Shown: positions 41,285 to 51,078, counted from the stretch's first letter. The stretch is 64,000 nucleotides of DNA from Paractinoplanes deccanensis (GCF_016862115.1 NZ_BOMI01000013.1:1-64000); one strand, 5' to 3'. Made by a program: numbers and translations. Notes: generated from the letters alone by a model not told the origin.

Positions 41285-42303
41285 GCGAACTCCCGCAAGC
41301 CGGTGGCGGGTGGCACCGCGGCGCGGAAGCCGAGCTCGGCGGCGGCGCGTTCCGGCGAGGCCAGCACGTGGCGGACGTCGCCGAGGCGGAAACGGCCGGT
41401 CACCTCGGGGGACGGGCCGCCGAACGCGTCGGCGAGGGCGGCGGCCATCTCACCCACGGTGGTGGGTCGGCCCGAGGCGATGTTGTACGGGTGGAAGCCG
41501 TCGCCGACCGTCAGCGCGGCCAGGTTCGCGGCGGCCACGTCGGTGACGTGGACGAAGTCGCGCAGTTGGGCGCCGTCCTCGTACACCTGGGGTGCCCTGC
41601 CCTGCTCCAGCGACGAGCGGAAGATCGCCGCGACGCCGCTGTAGGGGGTGTCGCGGGGCATGCCGGGGCCGTAGACGTTGTGGTAGCGCAGCGCCGCCAC
41701 CGCTGCCCCGCACTCGCGGGCCCAGAGCGCGCACAGGTGTTCCTGCGCGACCTTGGTCGCCGCGTAGACGCTGCGCGGGTCCATCGGCGAGTCCTCGTCC
41801 ACCAGCGCGGGGCTCAGCGCCGCCCCGCAGGCGGGACAGGGCGGCTCGAACCGGCCCGCCGCCAGGCCGGCCGGGTCGCGGGGTGCCGGCCGTACCGGGC
41901 CGTGGCGCTCGCAGCGGTAGGCGCCCTCGCCGTACACGACCATGGAGCTTGCCAGGACCAGCCGCCGCACGCCCGCCTCGGCCATCGCCGCCAGCAGGAC
42001 CGCGGTGCCGAGGTCGTTGCAGCCGACGTATTCGGGCAGGTCCCGCGGGCCGGCGCCGAGACCCACCAGGGCGGCCTGGTGCACGACCGCGTCGACGCCG
42101 CGCAGCGCGCCCTGCACCGCGGCCCGGTCGCGCAGGTCGGCCCGGTGCAGCAGCGCGACGCCGTCGGGCACCTCGGGCGGCTCGTGGTGCGCGGCGGGGT
42201 GGGCAGAGTCGAGCACGGACACGTCATGGTTCGCGGCGAGCAGGGCCGCGGTCACGGCCGAGCCGATGAAGCCGGCGCCGCCGGTCACGAGGATATGGGT
42301 CAC
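41263..42303 (-). CDS. NAD-dependent nucleotide-sugar epimerase/dehydratase with cysteine insert
   Basis: A 346-residue extended SDR. The NAD-binding motif is VTGGAGFIGS at residue 7, the catalytic YxxxK appears in SVYAATKVAQEHL, and RYHNVYGPGMPRDTPYSG is typical of nucleotide-sugar epimerases. Between them is an insert with cysteines, YRCERHGPVRP and PPCPACGAAL, which may bind zinc and is also seen in enzymes annotated as dTDP-L-rhamnose 4-epimerases. The substrate sugar is otherwise unknown. It is divergent from the GT2 operon with a 133-base regulatory region between. Confidence 0.87.
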   Translation of the reverse strand: MTHILVTGGAGFIGSAVTAALLAANHDVSVLDSAHPAAHHEPPEVPDGVALLHRADLRDRAAVQGALRGVDAVVHQAALVGLGAGPRDLPEYVGCNDLGTAVLLAAMAEAGVRRLVLASSMVVYGEGAYRCERHGPVRPAPRDPAGLAAGRFEPPCPACGAALSPALVDEDSPMDPRSVYAATKVAQEHLCALWARECGAAVAALRYHNVYGPGMPRDTPYSGVAAIFRSSLEQGRAPQVYEDGAQLRDFVHVTDVAAANLAALTVGDGFHPYNIASGRPTTVGEMAAALADAFGGPSPEVTGRFRLGDVRHVLASPERAAAELGFRAAVPPATGLREFACAPLRG

Positions 42304-42366
42304 GCCGGCGACCGTAGGCCCGTCGTGGGGGCCGTGACGACGGCCGCGGGCGATCCGTCAGCGGTT

Positions 42367-42429
42367 CGTAAGGACTGGCGGCGGCGTTCGCATTCCGTAA
42401 GAAATATCGGCCCTGGCCAGGGCTAACTT
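42367..42429 (+). promoter_or_regulatory. Regulatory region of the GT2 operon with CGTAAG repeats and a leaderless promoter
   Basis: CGTAAG occurs at 42367-42372 and 42396-42401 in similar contexts (TTCGTAAGGA and TTCCGTAAGAA). A perfect 14-base palindrome GCCCTGGCCAGGGC lies at 42410-42423, followed by TAACTT at 42424-42429. That -10-like box ends 7 bases before the ATG at 42437, which has no ribosome binding site, so the message is probably leaderless. The CGTAAG boxes recur before the response-regulator gene and are candidate binding sites for it. Confidence 0.5.
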
Positions 42430-42436
42430 CCAGCTC

Positions 42437-43096
42437 ATGACCGATGTGGTGTTGCCCTGCCTCAACGAGGCCGCCGCCCTGCCGTGGCTGCTGTCGCGCA
42501 TGCCGGACGGCTTCCGGCCGATCGTCGCCGACAACGGCTCCACCGACGGCTCCCGCGAGATCGCCCGCCGGCACGGCGCACGGGTGATCGACGTGCCGCG
42601 GCGGGGCTACGGCGCCGCCGTGCACGCGGGGATGCTCGCGGCCGGCCCAGGGGACGGCGTGGTGTGCGTGCTCGATGCCGACGGGTCCTTCGACCCCGCG
42701 GAACTGCCCCGCCTCGCCGGCCCGGTGCGCGACGGCGCCGTCGATCTGGTGTGCGGGCGGCGCCGGCCGACGGGCGTCCGGGCGTGGCCCCTGCACGCCC
42801 GGGCCGGCAACGCCGTGCTCGCCCGCCGGGTGCGCCGGGCCACCGGCCTGCCCGTGCACGACATCGCCCCGATGCGCGCGGCCCGCCACGACGCGATGCT
42901 CGCCCTCGACCTGCGCGACCGCCGCTTCGGCTATCCGCTCGAGCTGCTGCTCGCCGCGGCCCGCGCCGGCTGGCGGGTGCGCGAGCTCGACGTCACCTAC
43001 CGGCCCCGGGCGGCCGGGACCCGGTCCAAGGTGACCGGCACCGTCCGCGGCACGCTGCGGGCGATCCACGACATGCGGGCGGTGCTGGCCCGATGA
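42437..43096 (+). CDS. Glycosyltransferase family 2
   Basis: A 219-residue GT-A type glycosyltransferase. The opening DVVLPCLNEAAALPWLL, ADNGSTDGS and the metal-binding DxD-type VLDADGSFDP are classic for GT2. There is no transmembrane helix, so it acts at the inner face of the membrane or in the cytoplasm. It begins an operon of five overlapping genes. The stop overlaps the next start by 4 bases. Donor and acceptor are unknown; with the neighbouring epimerase and membrane transferase a glycan or glycolipid pathway is likely. Confidence 0.9.
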   Translation: MTDVVLPCLNEAAALPWLLSRMPDGFRPIVADNGSTDGSREIARRHGARVIDVPRRGYGAAVHAGMLAAGPGDGVVCVLDADGSFDPAELPRLAGPVRDGAVDLVCGRRRPTGVRAWPLHARAGNAVLARRVRRATGLPVHDIAPMRAARHDAMLALDLRDRRFGYPLELLLAAARAGWRVRELDVTYRPRAAGTRSKVTGTVRGTLRAIHDMRAVLAR

Positions 43097-43932
43097 TTCA
43101 GCTGCTCATGATGGCCAAGGCGCCGGTGCCGGGCCGGGTGAAGACCCGCCTCTGCCCGCCGTGCACCGCCGAGGAGGCCGCGACGATCGCCGCGGCCGCG
43201 CTCGCCGACACCCTGGAGACGATCACAAACTTCCCGGCTGTACGGCGGACGCTCGTGCTCGACGGCTCGTACGCGCCCCCGCCCGGCTGGTCCTGCGTGC
43301 CGCAGCGCGGCGCCGGTCTGGGCGAACGGCTGGCGCACGCGTTCGCCGACACCGCACTGCCCGGCGTGCCGGCGCTGCTGGTCGGGATGGACACGCCGCA
43401 CCTGTCCGGAAGCCTGCTGCACGACGCGGCCGCCACGCTCGGCGCCGGCCGCGCGGTGCTCGGCCCGGCCCGCGACGGCGGCTGGTGGGCCCTGGGCCTG
43501 CACGATCCGGCCGACGCCGGGGTGCTGCCGGCCGTGCCGATGTCCACAGCGGACACGGGGGCGCTGACGCTCGCCGCCCTGCGCGGTCGCGGCGTCGACC
43601 CCGTCGCGCTGCCCTGCCTGCGCGACGTCGACACCGCCGCCGATGCCGTCGCGGTCGCGGGGGAGTGCCCGCCGGACAGCCGGTTCGCGGCCGCGGTGTC
43701 TTTCCTGGGCGTGGGGGATGGCCGGGTGTCTTTCGTGGGCGTGGGGAATGGCCGGGCGTCTTTCGTGGGCGTGGGGAATGGCCGGGCGTCTTACGTGGGC
43801 GTGGGGGATGGCCGGCGCGCGGCGGGGTCTCCGGGCGCGGACAGGCGGTTCGCGGAGGCGGCGCGGATCGGCGCCGGCGGGGTGGGCGGCCGAGGCGCGG
43901 ACGTGGGCGCCGCGCCGGGACGGCCGGCGTGA
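43093..43932 (+). CDS. TIGR04282/DUF2064-family nucleotidyl- or glycosyltransferase-like protein
   Basis: A 279-residue protein whose first 200 residues form a GT-A-like DUF2064 domain: MMAKAPVPGRVKTRL, GLGERLAHAF, LVGMDTPHLSG and PARDGGWWALGL. Family members are annotated as TIGR04282 arsenosugar-type glycosyltransferases, though the reaction is poorly known. The tail from residue 202 is unusual: four perfect-frame 10-residue repeats (VSFVGVGNGR type) followed by a Gly/Ala-rich end. The ATG overlaps the GT2 stop and the final codons overlap the methyltransferase start. The core call is firm; the tail looks recently expanded. Confidence 0.85.
   Translation: MIQLLMMAKAPVPGRVKTRLCPPCTAEEAATIAAAALADTLETITNFPAVRRTLVLDGSYAPPPGWSCVPQRGAGLGERLAHAFADTALPGVPALLVGMDTPHLSGSLLHDAAATLGAGRAVLGPARDGGWWALGLHDPADAGVLPAVPMSTADTGALTLAALRGRGVDPVALPCLRDVDTAADAVAVAGECPPDSRFAAAVSFLGVGDGRVSFVGVGNGRASFVGVGNGRASYVGVGDGRRAAGSPGADRRFAEAARIGAGGVGGRGADVGAAPGRPA
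43696..43815 (+). repeat. Four 30-base tandem repeats inside the DUF2064 gene
   Basis: Units at 43696-43725, 43726-43755, 43756-43785 and 43786-43815 differ by one to a few bases and keep the frame, encoding VSFLGVGDGR, VSFVGVGNGR, ASFVGVGNGR and ASYVGVGDGR. The near identity at DNA level indicates recent slippage or unequal recombination. The peptide predicts a Gly-rich extended or beta-roll-like tail. Copy number may vary between strains. Confidence 0.95.
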
Positions 43933-44609
43933 ACGTCGCGATCACCGACTGCCCGCCCGAGGAACGGGCCGCCCTGCACGTGTTCGACGAGGCGCTTGTG
44001 CGGGCCGCCGCCGGCGCCGACGCCACGCTCACGCTGCGCGACACGCACGGGCGCGAGCACCGGGTGGACGCCGCCGCCTGGTGCCGGCCGGAGCGCCCCG
44101 GCGACGACGGGCTGCTCGGCCGGTGCGACGGCGCCACCCTCGACGTCGGCTGCGGGCCGGGCCGGCTCACCGGCGCGCTGCTGGGGCTGGGCCGTCCCGC
44201 GCTCGGCATCGACGTCAGCGCCACCGCCGTGCGCCTGGCCCGCGCCCGCGGCGCGCTCGCCCTGCGCCGGGACGTCTTCGCCGCGGTGCCGGGGCAGGGC
44301 CGGTGGGAGCACCTGCTGCTCGCGGACGGCAACCTCGGCATCGGCGGCGACCCGGCCGCGCTGCTGCGCCGCTGCCGTGACCTGCTCGCCCCGGACGGCC
44401 GGCTGCACGCCGAGGTGGAACCGCCCGGCGCCGGCAGCTGGAGCGGCCCGGCCACCCTGCACGACGGCACCGCCGGCTCCGGCGCGCCGCTGCGCTGGGC
44501 GCAGGTGGCCGCCGACGACCTGGCACCGCTGGCCCGCGCCGCGGGCCTGCTCATCCGCACGAGCTGGACGGAGGCGGGCCGATGGTTCGCGACGCTGGCG
44601 CCCGCCTGA
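43929..44609 (+). CDS. Class I SAM-dependent methyltransferase
   Basis: A 226-residue methyltransferase with SAM motif I TLDVGCGPGRLTGALL near residue 74 and an acidic end of strand 2 (GIDVSATAV). Motif IV reads HLLLADGNLGIGGDP. The GTG start overlaps the upstream stop by 4 bases, and the last 28 bases overlap the next gene. It probably methylates an intermediate of the same pathway as the GT2 and DUF2064 proteins. The acceptor is unknown. Confidence 0.85.
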   Translation: MNVAITDCPPEERAALHVFDEALVRAAAGADATLTLRDTHGREHRVDAAAWCRPERPGDDGLLGRCDGATLDVGCGPGRLTGALLGLGRPALGIDVSATAVRLARARGALALRRDVFAAVPGQGRWEHLLLADGNLGIGGDPAALLRRCRDLLAPDGRLHAEVEPPGAGSWSGPATLHDGTAGSGAPLRWAQVAADDLAPLARAAGLLIRTSWTEAGRWFATLAPA

Positions 44610-45820
44610 GGCAGGTGCTCACCTGGCCGAGCCGGCCGCCGCGGTGGGGTCCCTGGCGCCCGGGCGCCTTCGGGTCGCCGCTGCGCTCGACGCGGCTCAC
44701 CAGCCTGCTCGGCGTCGCGCTCGGTGCGGCGTTCGGCGTCTGCTTCGTCACCGGCGTGCTCAGCCACCTGATCCAGCACCCGCCCGGCTGGTTCTGGTGG
44801 CCGTCGCGGCCGGTGGGGCTCTACCGCTTCACCCAGGGCCTGCACGTCGCCACCGGCCTGGCCACCGTGCCGCTGCTCGGCGCCAAGCTGTGGTCGGTCT
44901 ATCCGCGCCTGTTCGCCTGGCCGCCGGTGCGCGGCCTCGCCCACGCCGCCGAACGCCTCGGCGTGGCGGCCCTGGTCGCGGCCGCCCTGTTCCAGGTGGT
45001 CACCGGCGTGCTGAACGTGGCCCACTGGTACGCGCCGATGCCGTTCTTCTTCACCGCCGCCCACTACTGGGTCGCGTGGCTCGCGATCGGCGCCCTGCTG
45101 ACCCACATCGGCGTCCAGCTGCCGGCCATCCGCGGCGCCCTGAGCCGTGCCACGGGCGCGGCGGAGGCAGGGAAGGGCGCCCCGCTGGGGCGGGGCGATC
45201 GCGGCGAGGAGGTGGACGACGGGCGGCGGCGGCTTTTGCGGGCTGTGGGTGTGGCGGCCGGCGTGATCACTGTTGCCACGGTGGGGCAGACGGTGCGGCC
45301 GCTGGCGAGGGTCAGCGTGCTGGCGCCGCGCCGTCCCGGTGACGGCCCGCAGGGCCTGCCGGTGAACCGGACCGCCGACGCGGCCGGGGTTCGGGCCGTC
45401 GCGCTCGATCCCGCGTACCGCCTCGTCGTCAGCGGTTTCGGCCGCGACGTCTCGCTCAGCCTGGCCGACCTGGGCGCGATGCCGCAGCACACCGCGAGCC
45501 TGCCGATCGCCTGCGTGGAAGGCTGGAGCGCCACCGGCACCTGGACGGGTGTGCGGCTGCGCGACCTCGCCGCCCTGCTCGGCGCCGACCCGCACGGCAG
45601 CGAGGCCGAGGTCGAGTCGCTCCAGGCGGCCGGCCGCTATCGCACGTCCGTGGTGGCCTCCCCGCACCTGGCCGACGGGCTCACGTTGCTCGCGCTGCGG
45701 CTGGGCGGCGAGCCGCTCGCCCTCGATCACGGCTTCCCGGTGCGGCTCATCGCGCCCAACCGGCCCGGCGTGCTCCAGACCAAGTGGGTCGGCCGGATCA
45801 CGGTCCGGAGGTCCCGATGA
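44582..45820 (+). CDS. Membrane cytochrome-b-like/sulfite-oxidase-like molybdopterin fusion protein
   Basis: A 412-residue two-part protein. Residues 35-185 contain about four transmembrane helices with several histidines (SHLIQHPPG, GLHVATGLA, AHYWVAWL) like the cytochrome b561-type heme subunit. After a charged linker there is an internal twin-arginine-like segment (RRRLLRAVG followed by a hydrophobic helix), then a sulfite-oxidase-type molybdopterin domain with the cysteine expected to bind molybdenum in SLPIACVEGWS. The fusion suggests electrons pass from an external oxidation at the Mo centre to heme in the membrane. The substrate is unknown. Confidence 0.82.
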   Translation: MVRDAGARLRQVLTWPSRPPRWGPWRPGAFGSPLRSTRLTSLLGVALGAAFGVCFVTGVLSHLIQHPPGWFWWPSRPVGLYRFTQGLHVATGLATVPLLGAKLWSVYPRLFAWPPVRGLAHAAERLGVAALVAAALFQVVTGVLNVAHWYAPMPFFFTAAHYWVAWLAIGALLTHIGVQLPAIRGALSRATGAAEAGKGAPLGRGDRGEEVDDGRRRLLRAVGVAAGVITVATVGQTVRPLARVSVLAPRRPGDGPQGLPVNRTADAAGVRAVALDPAYRLVVSGFGRDVSLSLADLGAMPQHTASLPIACVEGWSATGTWTGVRLRDLAALLGADPHGSEAEVESLQAAGRYRTSVVASPHLADGLTLLALRLGGEPLALDHGFPVRLIAPNRPGVLQTKWVGRITVRRSR

Positions 45821-46179
45821 GGCGGGTGCTGGTGGGGCTGGGTGCGGCCGTCATGGCGTACGCGATCGTCGGCTCCTTGACGGACGGCGACGTCGATCCG
45901 GTCGGCGTGGCGATCTTCCTGGTTGCTGTCCTGGTGTTGCACGACGCGGTGTTCCTGCCGCTCGTGCTGGCCGGCGGCGCGCTGATCCGGCGGGTCGTCC
46001 CGGTGCGGTGGCGCTCGACGGTCCGCGCGGTCGCGATCGTGGATCTGGCCGTCGTGGTGGTCGCGCTGCCGTTGATGATCGGTCTCGGGGCGCCGTACGG
46101 CCTCGGCCTTCTGTTGATCTTGTTGGTGACGCCTGCCGTAAGGAAATGGAAAGGGACGCGACGCGCCCCGCGCGGGTAG
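45817..46179 (+). CDS. Small polytopic membrane protein
   Basis: A 120-residue protein with three or four hydrophobic helices and a basic C-terminal tail (RKWKGTRRAPRG). Its ATG overlaps the stop of the molybdopterin fusion gene by 4 bases, so it belongs to the same operon and may be an accessory subunit of that membrane oxidoreductase. No family is recognised. The response-regulator gene starts 10 bases after its end but appears to have its own leaderless promoter inside this gene. Confidence 0.7.
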   Translation: MRRVLVGLGAAVMAYAIVGSLTDGDVDPVGVAIFLVAVLVLHDAVFLPLVLAGGALIRRVVPVRWRSTVRAVAIVDLAVVVVALPLMIGLGAPYGLGLLLILLVTPAVRKWKGTRRAPRG

Positions 46180-46182
46180 CGT
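46137..46182 (+). promoter_or_regulatory. Internal promoter and CGTAAG box before the response regulator
   Basis: CCGTAAGGAAAT at 46136-46147 matches the element CCGTAAGAAAT before the GT2 operon. TAGCGT at 46177-46182 ends 7 bases before the GTG start at 46190, with no ribosome binding site, the pattern of a leaderless promoter. Shared boxes suggest that the response regulator controls both its own gene and the upstream operon. Confidence 0.45.
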
Positions 46183-46189
46183 CCGAGGC

Positions 46190-46885
46190 GTGACCCACCA
46201 GGTGCTTGTGGTCGACGACGACCCGACCGTCAGCGACGTCGTCCGCCGCTACCTCGAGCAGGACGGCTGCCGGGTGCGCCTCGCCGCCGACGGCCTCGCC
46301 GCGCTCGCCGCCGTCGACGCCGAACGCCCCGATCTGGTCGTGCTCGACCTCATGCTGGGCGGCGTCGACGGCCTCGACGTGTGCCGCCGGCTGCGGCGCG
46401 ACCAGCCGGGCCTGCCGGTCGTCATGCTCACCGCGCTGGGCGAGGAGAGCGACCGGGTGCTCGGCCTCGAGGTGGGCGCCGACGACTACGTGACCAAGCC
46501 GTTCAGCCCGCGCGAGCTGGTGCTGCGGGTGCGCTCGGTGCTGCGGCGCACCGCCCCGCAGGCCCCGCCCCGCCCGGCGCTGCTGCGCGACGGCGACCTG
46601 GTGGCCGACACCGGCCGGCGCACCGCCGAGCTGGCCGGCCGGCCGCTGGCGCTCACCGTGCGCGAGTTCGACCTGCTGGAGTTCCTGATGCGTCACCCGG
46701 CCCGCGCGTTCTCCCGGGCCCAGCTGCTCGACCAGGTGTGGGGCTGGCAGTTCGGCGACCAGTCGACCGTCACGGTGCACGTGCGCCGGCTGCGCGAGAA
46801 GATCGAGGCCGACCCCGCGGCGCCGGCCCGCCTGCTGACCGTGTGGGGCGTCGGCTACCGGTACGAGCCGGCCGGCCATGCGTGA
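46190..46885 (+). CDS. OmpR/PhoB-type response regulator
   Basis: A 231-residue two-domain regulator. The receiver domain has the acidic pocket VVDDD, the phosphorylation site D53 in VVLDLMLGG, and the conserved Lys in DDYVTKPFSPREL. The C-terminal winged-helix DNA-binding domain includes LTVREFDLLEFLMRHPARAFSRAQLLDQVWG (given here only as a region, about residues 155-185) and the end motif RLLTVWGVGYRYEP. It overlaps the kinase gene by 8 bases. Target genes are probably the adjacent GT2-oxidoreductase operon. Confidence 0.93.
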   Translation: MTHQVLVVDDDPTVSDVVRRYLEQDGCRVRLAADGLAALAAVDAERPDLVVLDLMLGGVDGLDVCRRLRRDQPGLPVVMLTALGEESDRVLGLEVGADDYVTKPFSPRELVLRVRSVLRRTAPQAPPRPALLRDGDLVADTGRRTAELAGRPLALTVREFDLLEFLMRHPARAFSRAQLLDQVWGWQFGDQSTVTVHVRRLREKIEADPAAPARLLTVWGVGYRYEPAGHA

Positions 46886-47897
46886 CATCCTGCTGATCGG
46901 GCTCTTCTCGCTGACCGCCGGTGCCGTCGTCGGGCTGCTCGGCGCGGTGGTGCTGCGGATGCTGCGCGGCCGGTCGATCGCCGTGCACGTGTGCGTGCTG
47001 CTCCTCGTGACCGTCGCCGCGGTCGTCGCCGGGGTGGTCACCGTCGCCCGGGCCATGTTCCTGTCGCCGCACGACATGCAGGTCGTGCTCATCACCGTGG
47101 CCGCGTCGGCGGTGGTCAGCCTCGCGGTCGGGGCGATCTTCGGGCGCCGGCTCGCCGCCGCGGCGATGTGGGCCGCCCAGGCCCGCGACCAGGAGCGCCG
47201 CATGGAGGCCGGTCGCCGCGACCTGGTCGCCTGGGTGTCGCACGACCTGCGCACGCCGCTCGCCGGGCTGCGCGCGATGACCGAGGCGCTGCAGGACGGC
47301 GTGGTCGCCGACCCCGCCACGGTCGCCGATTACCACCGCCGGATCCGGGCCGAGACCGACCGGATGAGCGGGCTGGTCGACGACCTGTTCGAGCTCTCCC
47401 GCATCCACGCCGGCGCGCTGCGGCTCGCCCCGGCCGCCCTGCCGCTGGCCGACGTCGTCTCGGACGCGGTCGCCGCCGTGGCCCCGCTGGCCGGCAGCCG
47501 CGGGATCCGGGTGGTGGCCACCGACCGCGAGTGGCCGGTCGTCACCGCCGGCCCGGCCGAGCTCAACCGGATCCTCGACAACCTGCTCACCAACTCGCTG
47601 CGCTACACGCCGGCCAACGGCACCGTGCACATCGACGCCGGCCGCGACGGCCGCACGGTGTGGTTCGCGGTCTCGGACAGCTGCGGCGGCATCCCGGAGG
47701 AGGACCTGCCGCGGGTCTTCGACGTCGCCTTCCGCGGCACCCGCGCCCGCACTCCGGAGAGCGCGGGCGGGGGCGGGCTGGGCCTGGCCATCGTGCGCGG
47801 CCTGGTGGAGGCGCACGGCGGCCAGGTGCGGGCGGGCAACGTCGACGGCGGCTGCCGCTTCGAGGTGCGCCTGCCCGCGCCGCCGGCGCGGCCCTGA
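46878..47897 (+). CDS. Membrane sensor histidine kinase
   Basis: A 339-residue kinase with three hydrophobic helices in the first 90 residues and almost no extracellular sensor loop, so it probably senses a signal within the membrane. The phospho-accepting His122 lies in LVAWVSHDLRTPLAGL. The ATPase domain has the N box NRILDNLLTNSLRYTP, G1 DSCGGIPEEDL and G2 GGGGLGLAIV. It is the partner of the response regulator encoded just upstream. The signal is unknown but may relate to the redox enzyme of the neighbouring operon. Confidence 0.92.
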   Translation: MRDILLIGLFSLTAGAVVGLLGAVVLRMLRGRSIAVHVCVLLLVTVAAVVAGVVTVARAMFLSPHDMQVVLITVAASAVVSLAVGAIFGRRLAAAAMWAAQARDQERRMEAGRRDLVAWVSHDLRTPLAGLRAMTEALQDGVVADPATVADYHRRIRAETDRMSGLVDDLFELSRIHAGALRLAPAALPLADVVSDAVAAVAPLAGSRGIRVVATDREWPVVTAGPAELNRILDNLLTNSLRYTPANGTVHIDAGRDGRTVWFAVSDSCGGIPEEDLPRVFDVAFRGTRARTPESAGGGGLGLAIVRGLVEAHGGQVRAGNVDGGCRFEVRLPAPPARP

Positions 47898-47905
47898 GCG
47901 AGAGC

Positions 47906-49546
<1,641 letters not shown>

Positions 49547-49551
49547 TCGGA

Positions 49552-50280
49552 TCAGGTGACGTCCCGCCGCACGGTGGTCAGGACCGCCGCCACGGCGAAG
49601 ACGGCGGCGTAACCGGCCAGCGCGACACCGGCGAGCCACTGCGGCGGCCCGTCGGTGGCGGTGGGCAGGGCGTCGAGCGCCGAGCCGAGCGCGAACGGGA
49701 GCCAGTCGGCCCCGTCGCCGACGAGCGCGGCGACGACACCCTCGACCAGGGCGAGCCAGGCCAGCGCGGCCGCGACCGCGCCCATCAGGTTGGTGATCAG
49801 GGCCCCGACGCCGACCCCGATGGCGCAGAACAGGGCGTTCCAGATGATGCCGCCGCCGACGGTGCGCCAGAGCTCGCCCGATCCGGTGGCGAGCGAGGCG
49901 CCCCTGCCGGACAGCCACAGGGCGGCCGAGATCAGCGCGGTCGCCGCGGCGGCCACGCCGAAGACCAGGCCCACGACGGAGTAGACGCCCAGCTTGGCCA
50001 CGACGACCCGGGCGCGGTCCGGCGTCGTGAGGTAGGTGTCGCTGATCGTGCGGTGCCGGTATTCGCCGGCCACCGCCGTGATGCCCAGGACGAGCGTGAG
50101 GATCGAGACCAGGCCGGCGTGCGCGACGGCGTCCCGCTGGATCGCGGCGGCGGCGATGTCGTCGCGCCGGGCCAGGACCCCGGAGATGCCGGCCACGACG
50201 AGCAGCTGGGCGGCGGCGAAGAGGATCAGCGGCGTACGGATGGTGAGCAGCTTGCGGATCTCGGCGCGGACCGTCATCAC
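49552..50280 (-). CDS. ABC-2 type transporter permease
   Basis: A 242-residue membrane subunit with about six hydrophobic helices and a soluble segment after the first helix (ARRDDIAAAAIQRDAVAHAG), as in ABC-2 export systems for drugs or lantibiotic-type peptides. VAGEYRHRTISDTYLTTPDR is a typical cytoplasmic loop of this family. It overlaps the ATPase gene by 4 bases. Together they form an exporter divergent from a NarL-type two-component system that probably regulates it. Confidence 0.87.
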   Translation of the reverse strand: MMTVRAEIRKLLTIRTPLILFAAAQLLVVAGISGVLARRDDIAAAAIQRDAVAHAGLVSILTLVLGITAVAGEYRHRTISDTYLTTPDRARVVVAKLGVYSVVGLVFGVAAAATALISAALWLSGRGASLATGSGELWRTVGGGIIWNALFCAIGVGVGALITNLMGAVAAALAWLALVEGVVAALVGDGADWLPFALGSALDALPTATDGPPQWLAGVALAGYAAVFAVAAVLTTVRRDVT

Positions 50281-50966
50281 CGGGTCTCCTTCGTCAGGCG
50301 CAGGAACATGGGCTCGAGCCCGCCCTCGTCGGAGAGCCCGGCGAAGCGCAACCGGCCGCCGCTGATCACGATGACGCGGTCGGCGACGCGGTCGACCTCG
50401 GCCAGCACGTGGCTCGAGACGAGCACCGTGCGGCCCTCGCCGGCCAGGGAGCGGAGCAGGCCGCGCAGCCAGGCCATGCCGGCCGGGTCGAGGCCGTTGG
50501 CGGGCTCGTCGAGGATCAGCACGCCCGGATCGCCGAGCAGCGCGCCGGCCAGCCCGAGCCGCTGGCGCATGCCGAGGGAGAAGCCGCCGACCCGGCGTTG
50601 CGCGGCGGCGGTCAGCTCCACCTGGTCCAGCACCCGGTCGACGCGCTCGGCGGGGATCCCGGCGGCGGTGGCCAGGACCATGAGGTGCTGCCGGGCGGTG
50701 CGGGCGGGATGGAACCCGGTCGCCTCGAGGACCGCACCGACGGCGCGGCGCGGGTGCCGCAGCTCGGCGTAGCGCCTGCCGTCGATGGTCGCGGCGCCGG
50801 CGGTCGGGCGGATCAGCCCGAGCACGATGCGCAGGGTGGTCGTCTTGCCGGCGCCGTTGGGGCCGAGGAAGCCGGTGACGCCGGGTGTCACGTCGAAGTC
50901 GAGGTCACCGACGGCCTCCACGGTGCCGAAGCGCTTGGTCAGGCCGGTCACTCGTACATGGGTCAT
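50277..50966 (-). CDS. ABC exporter ATPase, DrrA/BcrA type
   Basis: A 229-residue ATPase. Walker A is GPNGAGKTTT, the signature is FSLGMRQRLGLAGALLG, Walker B is LILDEPANGLDP and the switch His is in SSHVLAEVD. The signature has SLGM in place of SGGQ, a common feature of BcrA/DrrA-like exporters. It is shorter than most DrrA proteins, lacking a C-terminal extension. It acts with the ABC-2 permease. Its divergent neighbour is a histidine kinase, suggesting induction by the exported compound or envelope stress. Confidence 0.9.
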   Translation of the reverse strand: MTHVRVTGLTKRFGTVEAVGDLDFDVTPGVTGFLGPNGAGKTTTLRIVLGLIRPTAGAATIDGRRYAELRHPRRAVGAVLEATGFHPARTARQHLMVLATAAGIPAERVDRVLDQVELTAAAQRRVGGFSLGMRQRLGLAGALLGDPGVLILDEPANGLDPAGMAWLRGLLRSLAGEGRTVLVSSHVLAEVDRVADRVIVISGGRLRFAGLSDEGGLEPMFLRLTKETR

Positions 50967-51078
50967 GGGAGGTGAGAGTGTCCGAACGGGAGGGCTTTCT
51001 CGTCACCCGGCGGCGGCATCTTCGGCGTACAGCATCGGCGGTATCGTGCCGCGACCGGCGCGCCCTTACGGTGGGTCC

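Noticed and set aside
43696-43815. Tandem repeats as a CRISPR array
   Set aside because: The units are contiguous with no spacers and keep the reading frame of a coding gene.
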